From Ephemerocybe angulata (lineage: Eukaryota; Basidiomycota; Agaricomycetes; Agaricales; Psathyrellaceae): a stretch of 64,000 nucleotides of DNA. Of the stretch, positions 1 to 9,800 are shown piece after piece. A program made the position numbers and the translations under genes. The number at the start of each line of letters is the position of its first letter. Position 1 is the stretch's first letter. The notes beneath the pieces are model-generated. The model worked only from the letters and a program-made list of their open reading frames with translations. It had not been told where the DNA came from and did not search any database. Location of the stretch: the NCBI GenBank assembly GCA_013368325.1, contig JAACJK010000001.1:1984001-2048000 (forward strand). Direction: 5' to 3'.

Positions 1-49
1 GAGTGTTCGTGAAGGAATTGTTGAGTGCAGGCTGCAAAGTTGTCAGGCA

Positions 50-116
50 TTTACAGAAGACGTGTACATACCTTGTAGAGGCTGAGCATATTTACAGAAG
101 ACGTGTACATACCTTG
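50..116. repeat. 41-bp tandem duplication containing a possible splice donor
   Basis: A 26-base stretch beginning tttacagaagacgtgtacat occurs at 50-75 and again at 91-116, so about 41 bp is tandemly duplicated. On the minus strand each copy carries a GTATGT donor-like motif directly after CAAG, at the end of the exon-like ORF described at 112-280. Confidence 0.75.
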
Positions 117-280
117 AGCTCCCTAAGTGACACCTCCTGTACCATGTCTTTAAGTTTCTGATGAACTACTTCCCAGAGTATGGAGATGTGAATGTTCTTG
201 GCAATCTCTGCTTCAAAAAACTGTGGCTCCATAACAGGGAAATAGCAGTTAAGCCTATACAACATGGTGGTTGGAATCAA
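112..280 (-). CDS. unrecognised exon-like fragment
   Basis: An open minus-strand segment encodes about 55 residues of ordinary composition (aromatic and charged residues, no low complexity) and runs into a GTATGT donor-like site at its 3' end. I do not recognise a family. It could be an exon of a gene that leaves the window on the left, or chance. The neighbouring duplication would duplicate the donor. Nothing supports a start codon here. Confidence 0.25.
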
Positions 281-1617
281 AAGCTCTTAGGTACCTTTTT
301 GCCTCAAATTGATACACCTAAGAGGTAGGTTTAACTAGATAACTGAGCTATTACAACTTTCACATTAATGTATTCACTGCCACATAGGATATCAAGGGAT
401 GACAGGAATGGGAACGGACAAATTTCTCTATAGCCAGAAGTAATGACTAGGCACAACACCTACCGAGAAGCGCTGCAGAAGCAGGCAGTAGGAAAGTGGG
501 GTCCCTCTCCAAGCAGAACCCAGGCTATCCTGCATGGTTGCAAAGGAAGGGACAAAGGAGAAGGAAAAAAGTTAGGGAGAAAGACAGTGGCAACAATGAT
601 ATCAGCTGTTAATAGCCCAGTGTGTGATTTGAGGTGTACAGTCATTTAACAAGTACCCACATTGCGGCTTCCATAGCAACAGGCCCCTATCAAAACACCA
701 GCTGCAGCAGCCTGCACTGGATTGTCCATTCTAGGCACTGAGAGGCCTTCAGACACACTCCTGCTCCTTCACCAGAGCAACGACCTGCTGTAGGGTACCT
801 TTTTTCTCCACTTCCTCGCCCGCCTGCCACCACCCGTCTAATGCCATCCCGCCTTCCATTCTTCCACTGACAACCAGCTCTCAGGGATCCTGCCAGATCA
901 AATTGAGCATAAGCACACTGTCTTGCTACTTAGAGACCGCAGGTACGCTAACATTGCTTCACTAGCTTACAGACAGGTCACCATTTTCATAGCCAGGCCC
1001 ATAGTCCCACAATTTTGCCTTGATCACCAGTACCAGTGCACGATGAAAGCACACAAAGTGCTGTGGCAGCGTACTTATACAACCAAAACATGGTAAGGTG
1101 CCCGTAGCAATGCAATGTAAATTCTAGGCCTGAAGGTGGCTTAGTATTCGAGATCGTGGACTACTTCTGCTGATTTAATTTACCTTGCTCCAGCTGTGGA
1201 ATGGCTCCCAGTGTTGTGCATGCATTTTGAAATCACAACTTATCGTACGTAGACAGCAAAGAGAAGGCCATTGGAATGACTTGGGCTGGGTGACTCAAAT
1301 TGTGATAAAACATGTGTCCATCCTGGCTAGTGCAGTCTATAAAAACTAATGTACTGGAATTTGCATACAAGGGTTAGTGCCAGTTTCAGGGGCGACTCCG
1401 AGCAAGATATAATGTCGTACTTGCTAACTCAATGTTTATGAGGTCAGACTGGACAGTGCTTTGGTTCCAAATATCTGAAGTGTCTACTTACCCTTCCAAC
1501 AGATTCTATGACACTGAGCAGCCGACTGGGACCCATGTAACTATTCATGAGTCTGAGAGTGTAATGAGGCACATTCACTGATAGACATGACCTCTGGGCC
1601 TTCATGCTACTTGCTGG
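281..1617. other. intergenic, nothing identified
   Basis: Only short ORFs without recognisable motifs were found, and no repeats or RNA gene signatures. It ends at the left edge of the decayed solo LTR. Confidence 0.5.
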
Positions 1618-2704
1618 TGATGTGATGTGCAGAGAAAAGACACAAATGATGAAGCTCGTTTGCAATCAAACCAACCACACAAACACAAAGGCTGAGTTCA
1701 TTGGAAAGAGAGTGGCGTGGCTGGAGGGTAAAGTTCTCAACAGTGACACACCCCAAACTACCAACGCGGGTAAGACTACACTCATTTAAGAGGCGTAGGC
1801 AAGTCTTATTTACTTAACGAACTGAGGAAGTGAAGTCTCGACTCAGTTAGAGAAGCAGTCTAGTTTCCTTTTGACGAGTCCTCAAAAGCCTTCGCGGCGT
1901 AATGAAAGAAACACAAGAGTATGATTGAGAGAGAGGTGGGGTCTGGAGTTGCGAGGCCTGCACTAAGTCATACACAGTGCAGGTCTGCTGATGATGCCGT
2001 GTCGCTATTGATGATTCTATTTTCCTTTTCTGGTTATGCGGGCTTATCTTCGGTGCTTGGATCCTCCATTTGTGGAGCCTCCTTGCATTCCAAGAGATTT
2101 GCCTCTGCTGGTACCCTATTTCCTATTCATCCTTTCCGTGACTCATCAGACAGAGGGAGAGAAACCCCCAAGCTGACAAGCTCTTATTGCGTGAAGTGCC
2201 CAGGGCTGAAGCCACCCAAGCCGTGGTCGGAATTCTCTGACGTGGCGCGGCAAGTTCTGAATACCGTCGATGCCGTTGCTCCTGCTGCCTGGTGCCTGTG
2301 CGCCGCCCTGTTTTCAACACTCCTTTCAGTGAGGGACGCTTTCTAGGGTCTAGACGGTCTGACTCGTTTGACGACTCGCCAGGTGTGATATCTTTGTATG
2401 GCAAGGAGGGGTTATTGTTGCTGGCACCCCACGTGTTTCGCATGCACCGGGACTCTAAGATATTTTGCACATTATTTGTCAAGCCTCTCAGCTATGGACT
2501 GAGAAGGCTTCAGTACTAATCCATCTTACTAGTGATCACCAGTATTCTCAGACGGCGTCTGAGTATCCTTTTCTTCTTAGTCTAGGTTCTGATCTTGGAG
2601 GCTGGTGTAAGCATATTGTCACTTAGTGCTCGAGTCGGTGCTATGACATAATGACCCTTACACATATGACTGTAAAACCGTGAAAATAGTCTACGGTCGT
2701 ATCA
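1618..2704. mobile_element. decayed solo LTR of the Gypsy family present at 18-32 kb
   Basis: The sequence is colinear with the LTR at 18211-19417: both begin TGATG(C/T)GATG(C/T)GC and end GGTC(A/G)TATCA, and they share the block around GAGAAAAGACACAAA and the terminal block ending in the TAAAACC(G)(C/T)G region. No gag or pol lies beside it, so it is a solo LTR left by LTR-LTR recombination. Many differences from the younger copy are CG in that copy versus TG or CA here, as expected from deamination of methylated CpG. The flanks CTGG (1614-1617) and CCGG (2705-2708) could be a 4-bp target duplication with one transition. Confidence 0.85.
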
Positions 2705-3664
2705 CCGGCTTTGAGGGCCAGGAGTGCAATAAATGAACAAGATGCAGTTAGTCTCGTAGCTATAGTGATCACATTACATGCTCGTTGTTATCTAGGTCAT
2801 TGTGTTTAGGGTCTGGACGAAATTAGGAGGGGTCGGGTCTGTGGTGCTATAGAGGGGATTGAATTGTGGCTGTGAGTTTGGGTCAAATCAGTGCACCTTT
2901 AAATCTATTCTCACAGAAGATGAGGAAAAGGGAATAAAGAGTGGGCTCCCTTTTGCCAAGGGGAAAGAAATCTGAGTCTAGACTTGCGAATAAAGCGATT
3001 TCCCAGTACCAGAAGCTCTCTGACATGCCACCACCCCTTGAATTCTCTTCACTAAACCTTTTTAAAGTCAATTTATGTACTGTATGTGATACAAATGGTA
3101 TATTCCGAGTTTAGGAGCACCTTGGCAATGGGTGAGGTGTTTGAAAGTGTGCAAGAGTGAAAACGGAATAAACTCTAGGTCAGCGACTACAGTACATGTC
3201 TACTACCTCTCTAAAGTTACGGTCAAGGAGGTATGCATTGAATTAGTTAAACAAACAGCTATTTTACTACTGACCTGTATTTATGTGGTAAGACCAGACA
3301 CTGAGATGCAAGACCTGGCCCAGGCATATTAATAAAGAAAAGGCATGGAGTGTAATGCTGCATCGGAGAAATAGTATATGAGGTCAGCAACTACCCTTTT
3401 CTTTGCTCTGGCACTCAATGCTGCCTATGACAGCATCATACCTCTCTTATAAAAACTGGGAGAGTGGAGTGGAACAATGTCTTCTTCCAGCTGTTCCAGC
3501 TGAAGTAAATACCTTCTTTAATTTGCAAAACAGATTCTTCTCTTTTCTAAAAATGTGAAGACAGAGACCATGCTCACCTTGTAAGGCAGAGTGGGCTGAA
3601 CTGGAGGTTTAGTAATTTAATGAGGTGCTAGGCAGTGACCATATACTCACCCAAGTATTGGAAA
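2705..3664. other. intergenic, nothing identified
   Basis: AT-rich sequence with only short ORFs; no motif, repeat or RNA gene was recognised. Confidence 0.45.
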
Positions 3665-3869
3665 TCACTTTCTCTGTGAAGTTGGTTCCAAATTTCCAGG
3701 CACAAATAAGATTCTAGTCAGAGACGGGCCCCTGCCTTTTCTACTCCTTTGTCGGCATTGGGGGTTTTTCTCCTCCTCCTTCTCGTTGAGGTTGTTGGCT
3801 TCCTCCAGCTTGATGTTGGCTTGGCTTCCTTTAGGTTTTTCAGTGCCTAGAATGATGGCTTCCATGTTC

Positions 3870-4140
3870 TCAGGTGTATCCAAAGCAGCCATCACTGGGG
3901 GAGGGGACATTGAAAAAAATTGGATAGATAACCTCCTGTGTGCGATCTTCGAACAAGTTGAGCACATTGGGGGCAGCGTCTGGGGTAGAAGGGTAATCCA
4001 AGTTATCTTTGACATCAATACCATAGTCAGTATGGAAGGCATAGAGTTCAGTATCAGGATTGTGCATGGTAATCTCCCAGGAGTCCGCGGGGTTGACGAG
4101 GGGCCTGCTGGGGCACTTTGCTCAGTGAAGAATTGGAAGG
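3870..4140 (-). CDS. unrecognised protein fragment
   Basis: The minus strand is open for about 90 codons with natural-looking composition, including a stretch with the pattern MHNPDTELYAFHTDYG followed by an Asp/Pro-rich segment. It continues into a stop at 3870. No family is recognised and no convincing start codon is visible upstream. It may be an exon remnant of a host gene or of an old transposon; the overlapping ORFs on the other frames look like shadows. Confidence 0.25.
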
Positions 4141-4683
4141 TGCTAACAGAGCCTTCCCCTCAGTCTTCCCCTCTATTATCTCAAGCACTGTCGGCTTTGC
4201 AGAGAGACTTATGAAGGACTCTTCTTCTGTACTGCAGTTTTATCCTCCTTCTTCTGAAGAGGAGTCTATGAAATAACTATTCTCCACTAGGGGCCAGCAA
4301 TGTGGCTCCAAGAGCTGTTCTCCTCTTTCTATATCTTTCTAATAACCCCAGAGAGTGTCGGGCTTCTCCACCTTCTGACCTCCCTTCTCTCTGCCCAGGC
4401 TTCTCTCTCCGCTATAGCCTCCCTCTACTCCCTCCACTCCTGTTCTTTCTTCTCTGGGACTTCTAGAAGTGTGAAGTAGGTCAAAAGTAATTCTCTCTCC
4501 TTGTCACTGTCAAGCCCTCGGTGGTCACAGTCCCTAATGGGGGAGATTGCCAGACCCGTAGTTCCCAAGAAGGGCTTTGCACAGTTGCTTGACTACAATG
4601 TCTTGTCGTAGAATAAGATCTGCCACCTGCTAGCTGCAGGAGGACCCTCTCTAGGAGTTGGGATTTTGTCTCCTGGCCTATTC
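4141..4683. other. no feature seen
   Basis: Pyrimidine-rich tracts around 4300-4460 and short ORFs only. Confidence 0.4.
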
Positions 4684-4932
4684 TCACATATCGAGAGGGG
4701 TGGGCCAGCATTTGTTCACAGTAATGCCTGAAATAAATGATTCGAATTCCAAAACCATGAGCAGCTGCATGGTTGCAGCATTAATGGTGCCTTTGTTGTG
4801 TGTGCTGATGGCAACATGTAGGCGGCTCAGGTATGCCAAGGTTTCTTGTGCCTGATTAAGATTTATATCCAACTGATACTTTGAGGATGGAGGTATCAAG
4901 GCCATTGAGCGGTGGTGGGTATAGTGGGACAA
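4684..4932 (-). CDS. unrecognised exon-like fragment
   Basis: An 82-codon minus-strand ORF has a plausible globular composition (a leucine/glutamine-rich central part, several His and Thr). No motif identifies it. It lies on the same strand as the fragment at 3870-4140 and could belong to the same lost gene. Confidence 0.25.
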   Translation of the reverse strand: MSHYTHHRSMALIPPSSKYQLDINLNQAQETLAYLSRLHVAISTHNKGTINAATMQLLMVLEFESFISGITVNKCWPTPLDM

Positions 4933-5351
4933 AAAATTGTTTCAGTGGGCTTGGCTCAATAGAAATGTTAATAGCAACGAGGTTGCTGTGCGCTCAAAAT
5001 AGAGAAAGTTTGAAATTCAGAGCAGGTTTGCCCATAGCTTTGCATATTCTGCTGTTTTGATAGAATGCTGCAATATTCTCTGTAATGAGTTGCAGCTCAG
5101 TATTGATACCTGAGGCAAAGTGCTTATTTTCTGGGAAAGGAGAATGTAATGAAAATAGAGCTGTGTCACTCAATGATAATAATGGCTGCTTTTACATCTA
5201 CTTTACTACACATATAAAAGCATCAGCAAAAAGGTGACTTGATTACTGGAGCTAAAATTTTGAAGCTATAATAGCTTCAGATACTTTCTGTAATAGGTTC
5301 AAGTACCAAACTGTGATACCCTAATAAACATATCTGTCTCTTGCTGTAATA
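4933..5351. other. AT-rich intergenic, nothing identified
   Basis: No ORF, repeat or RNA signature seen. Confidence 0.4.
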
Positions 5352-6077
5352 CTTAGTCCTCCACCTGTTCATGTGGACTCCATGTAGACTACCCAGAGTC
5401 TACTGGTAGACCAGTAGACTCTTGATATTTTATGGACTCTGATTAGTACACTTATTGTGGAGTCCATGTAGAGTTCATACCCCTCCACAATTAGTCTACC
5501 CCTCTCTACAGCCAGTCTACATCAGACTTAAAGTTTATAATTATTCCCAAGCCAGTGGAGTCCACATAGAGTCCATGTGGAGTCCATGTGAACTCTTATG
5601 ATCTCTACTTTGACAGAAAAAATAAATAAATGGCATGGCCCAGAATTGAACCTGAGACCTTGTGAATAGCTACTACTAAGCTTGGTGTGAGTGCTAGCCA
5701 CTAAGCTATCTGGTCTTATGTCAAAAATTATCTTGCTAATTGTAAGACTAGTTTTTACCTTCAATACTACAAAATAATGGCACCAGTATTATATAATAAA
5801 AATGATAGAACCAAAAATAGTCATTAGTATCAGTTCAGTGGTTTGAGTCCAATGGTAGTCCACATGCGTTCAGTGGCTTCAGTCCACAATCAGAGTCTAC
5901 ATGGACCCCACAGAGTCTGGCAGGGGGCGTGGACTGCTTGTGGACTATGTGTGGACTATTTGTGGACTGATTTTGGCCAGGGGCCTACCAAAAATTTGGC
6001 TTCCAGTCTACTGATATGCTATGGGATTCTTTGTGGAATCCATGTGAAGTCCACATAAACAGGTCAGGGAGTGTGAA
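5352..6077. mobile_element. MITE with terminal inverted repeats and motif-rich interior
   Basis: The left end (CACCTGTTCATGTGGACTCC at 5362-5381) is mirrored by the right end (about 6045-6077, reading CACACTCCCTGACCTG on the minus strand). The interior is packed with variants of GAGTCCATGTGGAGTCC in both orientations. A shorter relative lies at 17352-17610; shared internal blocks include GGCTTGGGAAT and AGAGTCCATAAAAT. No transposase is present, so this is a non-autonomous DNA element. The middle carries a tRNA-like Pol III unit that the 17-kb relative lacks. Confidence 0.7.
5617..5715 (-). ncRNA. tRNA-derived Pol III unit (SINE-like) inside the MITE
   Basis: On the minus strand an A-box match TAGCTTAGTGG (5708-5698) is followed about 45 nt later by a B-box match GGTTCAATTCT (5652-5642) and then by a run of six T (5622-5617) that fits a Pol III terminator. 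The surrounding sequence (GGTTCAATTCTGGGCCATGCC) resembles the T-arm and acceptor of a tRNA. The fold is not a clean cloverleaf, so a SINE head or tRNA pseudogene is likelier than a working tRNA. Confidence 0.6.
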
Positions 6078-6510
6078 TTACTCGTCTCTTAATCCAAAGA
6101 GATGAGAAATCTTAGCCAGGAACAAACTTTTCCTGCATCAAAGACTATGTAACTTTAGAGATTATGTCATTTTTCAAGAAGGCTGAAATGTCAACTCCTA
6201 GTCGATGTATCCTTTTTAGTTTGCATTTTTGTATTTTAATTTTATCCTTAAGTTTACCATTAGTATCTTATTTTAATTTTATGCTTAAGTTTACCATTGG
6301 TGTCTTATACCACAATATTCATCATGATTATTACCATAGTTGTGCACTTGGATCTGTTCAGCTAAATTCAACTTTCCTTGCAGCAATTTCAGCCAAAAAG
6401 CCAATTACAAAATAATAAAAATGCAGACATAAATAAGTCAAATGGATGTGGGTGCAAGTTAGACTACGCAGCAGACAGAAAATAGGCCTGAGAAAGATGA
6501 GAAGAAGTAC
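6078..6510. other. AT-rich target region of LINE-A with a short tandem repeat
   Basis: No gene. A 37-bp unit is repeated twice at 6232-6268 and 6269-6305 with a few substitutions (core CTTAAGTTTACCATT). The LINE-A insertion point follows. Confidence 0.6.
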
Positions 6511-6521
6511 ATGAACAGTAA

Positions 6522-6526
<5 letters not shown>
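6511..6526. repeat. LINE-A target site duplication, 3' copy
   Basis: ATGAACAGTAAGCTCT here is repeated exactly at 16336-16351, bracketing the 9.8-kb element. One further C upstream also matches. Confidence 0.95.
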
Positions 6527-6552
<26 letters not shown>

Positions 6553-6638
6553 GGTGGTGGCTATGAGGGGGGATGGGCAGCTAAGCTACACTCGCCCCCA
6601 TCCCCAGCTTAAGTATAGAGATAATGTTGCATCGAAAC

Positions 6639-6780
6639 GGGACCCGCTTCGCGGGTCCCCCAGCCGGGGTAAAAATCCTAGTGACGGACACCGGGGGGAG
6701 ACGAGCCGCACGGCTCGCCTCCGCCAACAACCTGGTTGCGCCAGGTTGCAACGAGGGCGGGCCCGAAGGGCCCGCCCTCG
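6639..6780 (-). other. ladder of four perfect stem-loops in the LINE-A 3' UTR
   Basis: Four hairpins lie between the ORF2 stop and the poly(A) tail: 6752-6780 (13-bp stem, 3-nt loop), 6728-6748 (8-bp stem, 5-nt loop), 6702-6717 (7-bp stem around CA) and 6639-6659 (9-bp stem, 3-nt loop). All stems are fully paired and GC-rich. Structured 3' UTRs are recognised by the reverse transcriptase in some LINEs; that role is inferred here. Confidence 0.85.
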
Positions 6781-6802
6781 TTCAGTAGTGTGGGACTCGA
6801 GC

Positions 6803-9800
6803 TTAGCGGTTCCATCCCGGAGGACGTCTAGCCGCCACGCCCCTACCCACTAACACCCCCACGTTCCGATGGCATTCCAAGGATTTTCCGAGAGTCGCCC
6901 CGTCGTCCAGAAGACCCTCCCAGGTGTCTTTGACGAGGCCCGCTACGATGGCCTTGGGCCCGTAGCGCTTCGCGTCTGACGCGAGGAGGTCAAAATCTAA
7001 CTTAGCGTTTATCATCTTCCACCACCTGTTAGTAATTTCTGGGACAGAGGGATAGAGTTCCGGGTCTGCCTCATCATCTATGACCCATTTGCACCTGAGT
7101 ACCCATATCAGCCAGGCTGATTCCGCTATCACTATCATGCGCAGGCGCTCCTGGCCTGGGGTAAGTTTCCTTTTCTTATTCGGGAGACCACAGACCAAGA
7201 TATCACCAAGTGTGGCTGGGGACAGCGGTGGTAGGCCCCTCCGGCGAAGGAGGCTGTTGGCCAAATCCCAGATCGTGCTCTGGCAGGAGCGGGGGCATTG
7301 CACGAGGAGGTGTTCTGCAGTTTCTCTGACCTGACAGTGTTGGCACAGGGCTCGGTCTGCGTAGGCTGGGTTGTCATTCCAGTTTACCCCGCAGGGTAAC
7401 GCCCCGTGCACTACCTTCCAAAGGAATGCGCGTATTTTCTTCTGCGTGACGTTCGGGCCGCGGATAGACATCCAGATCTCCTCCGTGGTGGGTTCAAAGC
7501 CCAGTTTTTGTCGAGCCGTGTTCTTTGCGAGGGCAATGTTAGCTAGGGTCTCACGTCGTTCGGAAACCTTCTTGCTGTTCCAGTCTCCTATCGCTGCGTA
7601 CAAGGAGGCTTGTGTCTGTGACGCCAGGCGCAAGCCTTGGACAATTTGGCTATGTTTCGTCGCGAAGCGTCTAACAGGTTCATTGAGGGGGTGTGAGGCG
7701 ACCGCCGAGGCGGCTGCCTCCTTCGCTTTCTTACGCATGCTGGCGTCTGTGAGGTCAGTGTATCCGCATAGCACCAGGAGCCCGGAGCGGCTTCGAAGTC
7801 GTGCCACTAGCGAGGGCATCAGTCGACGGCATTCGTGCTCTATCCAGCCGCCGTCCTCATTTATCTGGAGCCGGCTTGTCAAGTCTTCGATTAGCTTCAT
7901 GGACGGGACATACACCCGGAGGTGCTCGTGTTGTGGGGCACGGACCACGAAGTCGAAGAGTGCTACTGCAGTGGTCCACAATTGGGTCCGTGGTATGTCC
8001 AATCTGGAGATTGTGGCGAAGTCTGCCTCTGCCCGGCCCTCGAAGATGACCCCATAACCCGCCCTCTGGATCGGGTGAGAGGCCTTGGGAATGTGGATCG
8101 CTATGAAGGCTCGGGGTGGTGCGTACAGTAGGTCAGGGGTGGGGAGGGCCTTGAGAGGTGACCGGGACCACGGGCATTTGGTAGGTTCGAAAACGCGGAA
8201 GCCGCTTTCTAGCGAGGAATACGTCTCCAGTAGCGGATCGAAAACTTTTTTGGACTCGCTCAGGGCTAGCTGGGACGATACTAACTTATATCTTTCCGTC
8301 AGGGAGTCAACTGTGGGGAGTGGGGAACGAGGGTCCCATTTCTCGCCCAGCGAGTCGAGTTCAGACAGGGCTCTCTCGTGACACGCGATGGGGTCGGCGC
8401 ATCCGGCGTCGCGTGCACCCGTGAATTGGGCGCAATGGCAGGCGTGGTCGTTTGGCTCAGGAGGTCCGTTCTGGAGTGGCTCGACGAGCGTCGGAGGGTG
8501 CGGATAGTCGCTCACAAAGGCCTCTAGCTGGCCGACTGTGAATATTCCATGTATATCCCGCAGGCACTGCGGGATGCGGCCGTTCTCCCTGGTATTGGTG
8601 GTGCCCTGTTTTCCGGGGTGGTACCAAGCGGGGAGGGCTCGTCTAGTAGCTTCTGATAAGATAGGCGGCGCGTACCTTATATTATACTTCGCAGCTATTG
8701 ACAACATTCGGAAGATCGAGTCGGGTAGGGTGCTTGCCGCCCTCTGCTTGCGGGCGCTCCAGGTCTGGAGGAAGACGTGCATCGTCGCGTCCAGATCATC
8801 CACCTTTTGGCTATCGGGGATATCCTCCTCGATGAGTTGGTCAGCGACTATTGCCCAATCACCCCTCATGTCTGCTGCGTAACGGACTGACCGTTTTAGG
8901 TGTGTTGCTTCATTCCTGTGCACGATGTTCAGAACTTTCTTACCGCCTTGGGCGTATGGGAGAGATGCGACAGCGTGGCTCACCCCAACAGCTTTACCGC
9001 CCCACATGATCTTGTTTATAGTCTTAGCCACTGTCTTCTCAGCTTGCTCCGGCATACACTGAACCATCGCTTTGTATAGTGTTCGCGCGCCGGGTTCGAG
9101 TTTCGTAAGATAGCTCCTCCCTTCCAGGGAGGGGTTGGACTTAAGCCAGTACGACACCTTCTTCTCCAAAGTATCCAGTATCGGAGCCCAGATAGCCATT
9201 TGGTCGATTTTGTTCCCGACGTGAGCACCGAGGACGCGCACCGGCTCCCCGTCTCGTGCGATATGTACCCCATCTGGGAGTTGTGACTCTGGTTCGCCCG
9301 GTCGGCCCAGTCGGGTCTGAGCCACCTGTGCACGATACTCCTCGGCCCCCACTGGGACGATTTCTGTCTTCGTAACATTGAATTTTCCACCGGAGGCTCT
9401 GCACCACAGGTCAAGTATGATCTGCAGGTCAGAGAAGTTATCCTCCGCGGACAGGTAGACGGTGGTATCATCTGCGAAGAGTTTCGTGATAATTCTTGCA
9501 ATAGTTTCCTTGATCTTGAAGCCTTTTAGACCGGATTTTCTGAGCAGGTTCGCTAAGGATTCTATCGCTAGGTTGAAAAGTAAGCACGAAAGGGGGTCAC
9601 CCTGACGGACTCCCCTTATAACTCTGAAGGTTGTGCTAATTTCTCCGTTTATAATAACCACCGTCTCAGCATTGTCGTATAGTGACTTTATCACATTTTT
9701 GAAATGGTCCGGGAAGCCGAACTTGTCGAGCGTGGATTGTAGGAAGCGATGCGTAATCTTATCGTAAGCTTTCTCCTGGTCAAGGAAGACCAGGAGCCCA

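Noticed and set aside
3665..4042. 125-codon minus ORF as a gene
   Set aside because: It overlaps the more natural-looking frame at 3870-4140 in another phase and is mostly Lys/Glu/Arg low-complexity at its end.
5617..5715. functional tRNA gene
   Set aside because: A and B boxes are good but the arms do not form a convincing cloverleaf, and the unit lies within a MITE; annotated as a SINE-like Pol III unit.
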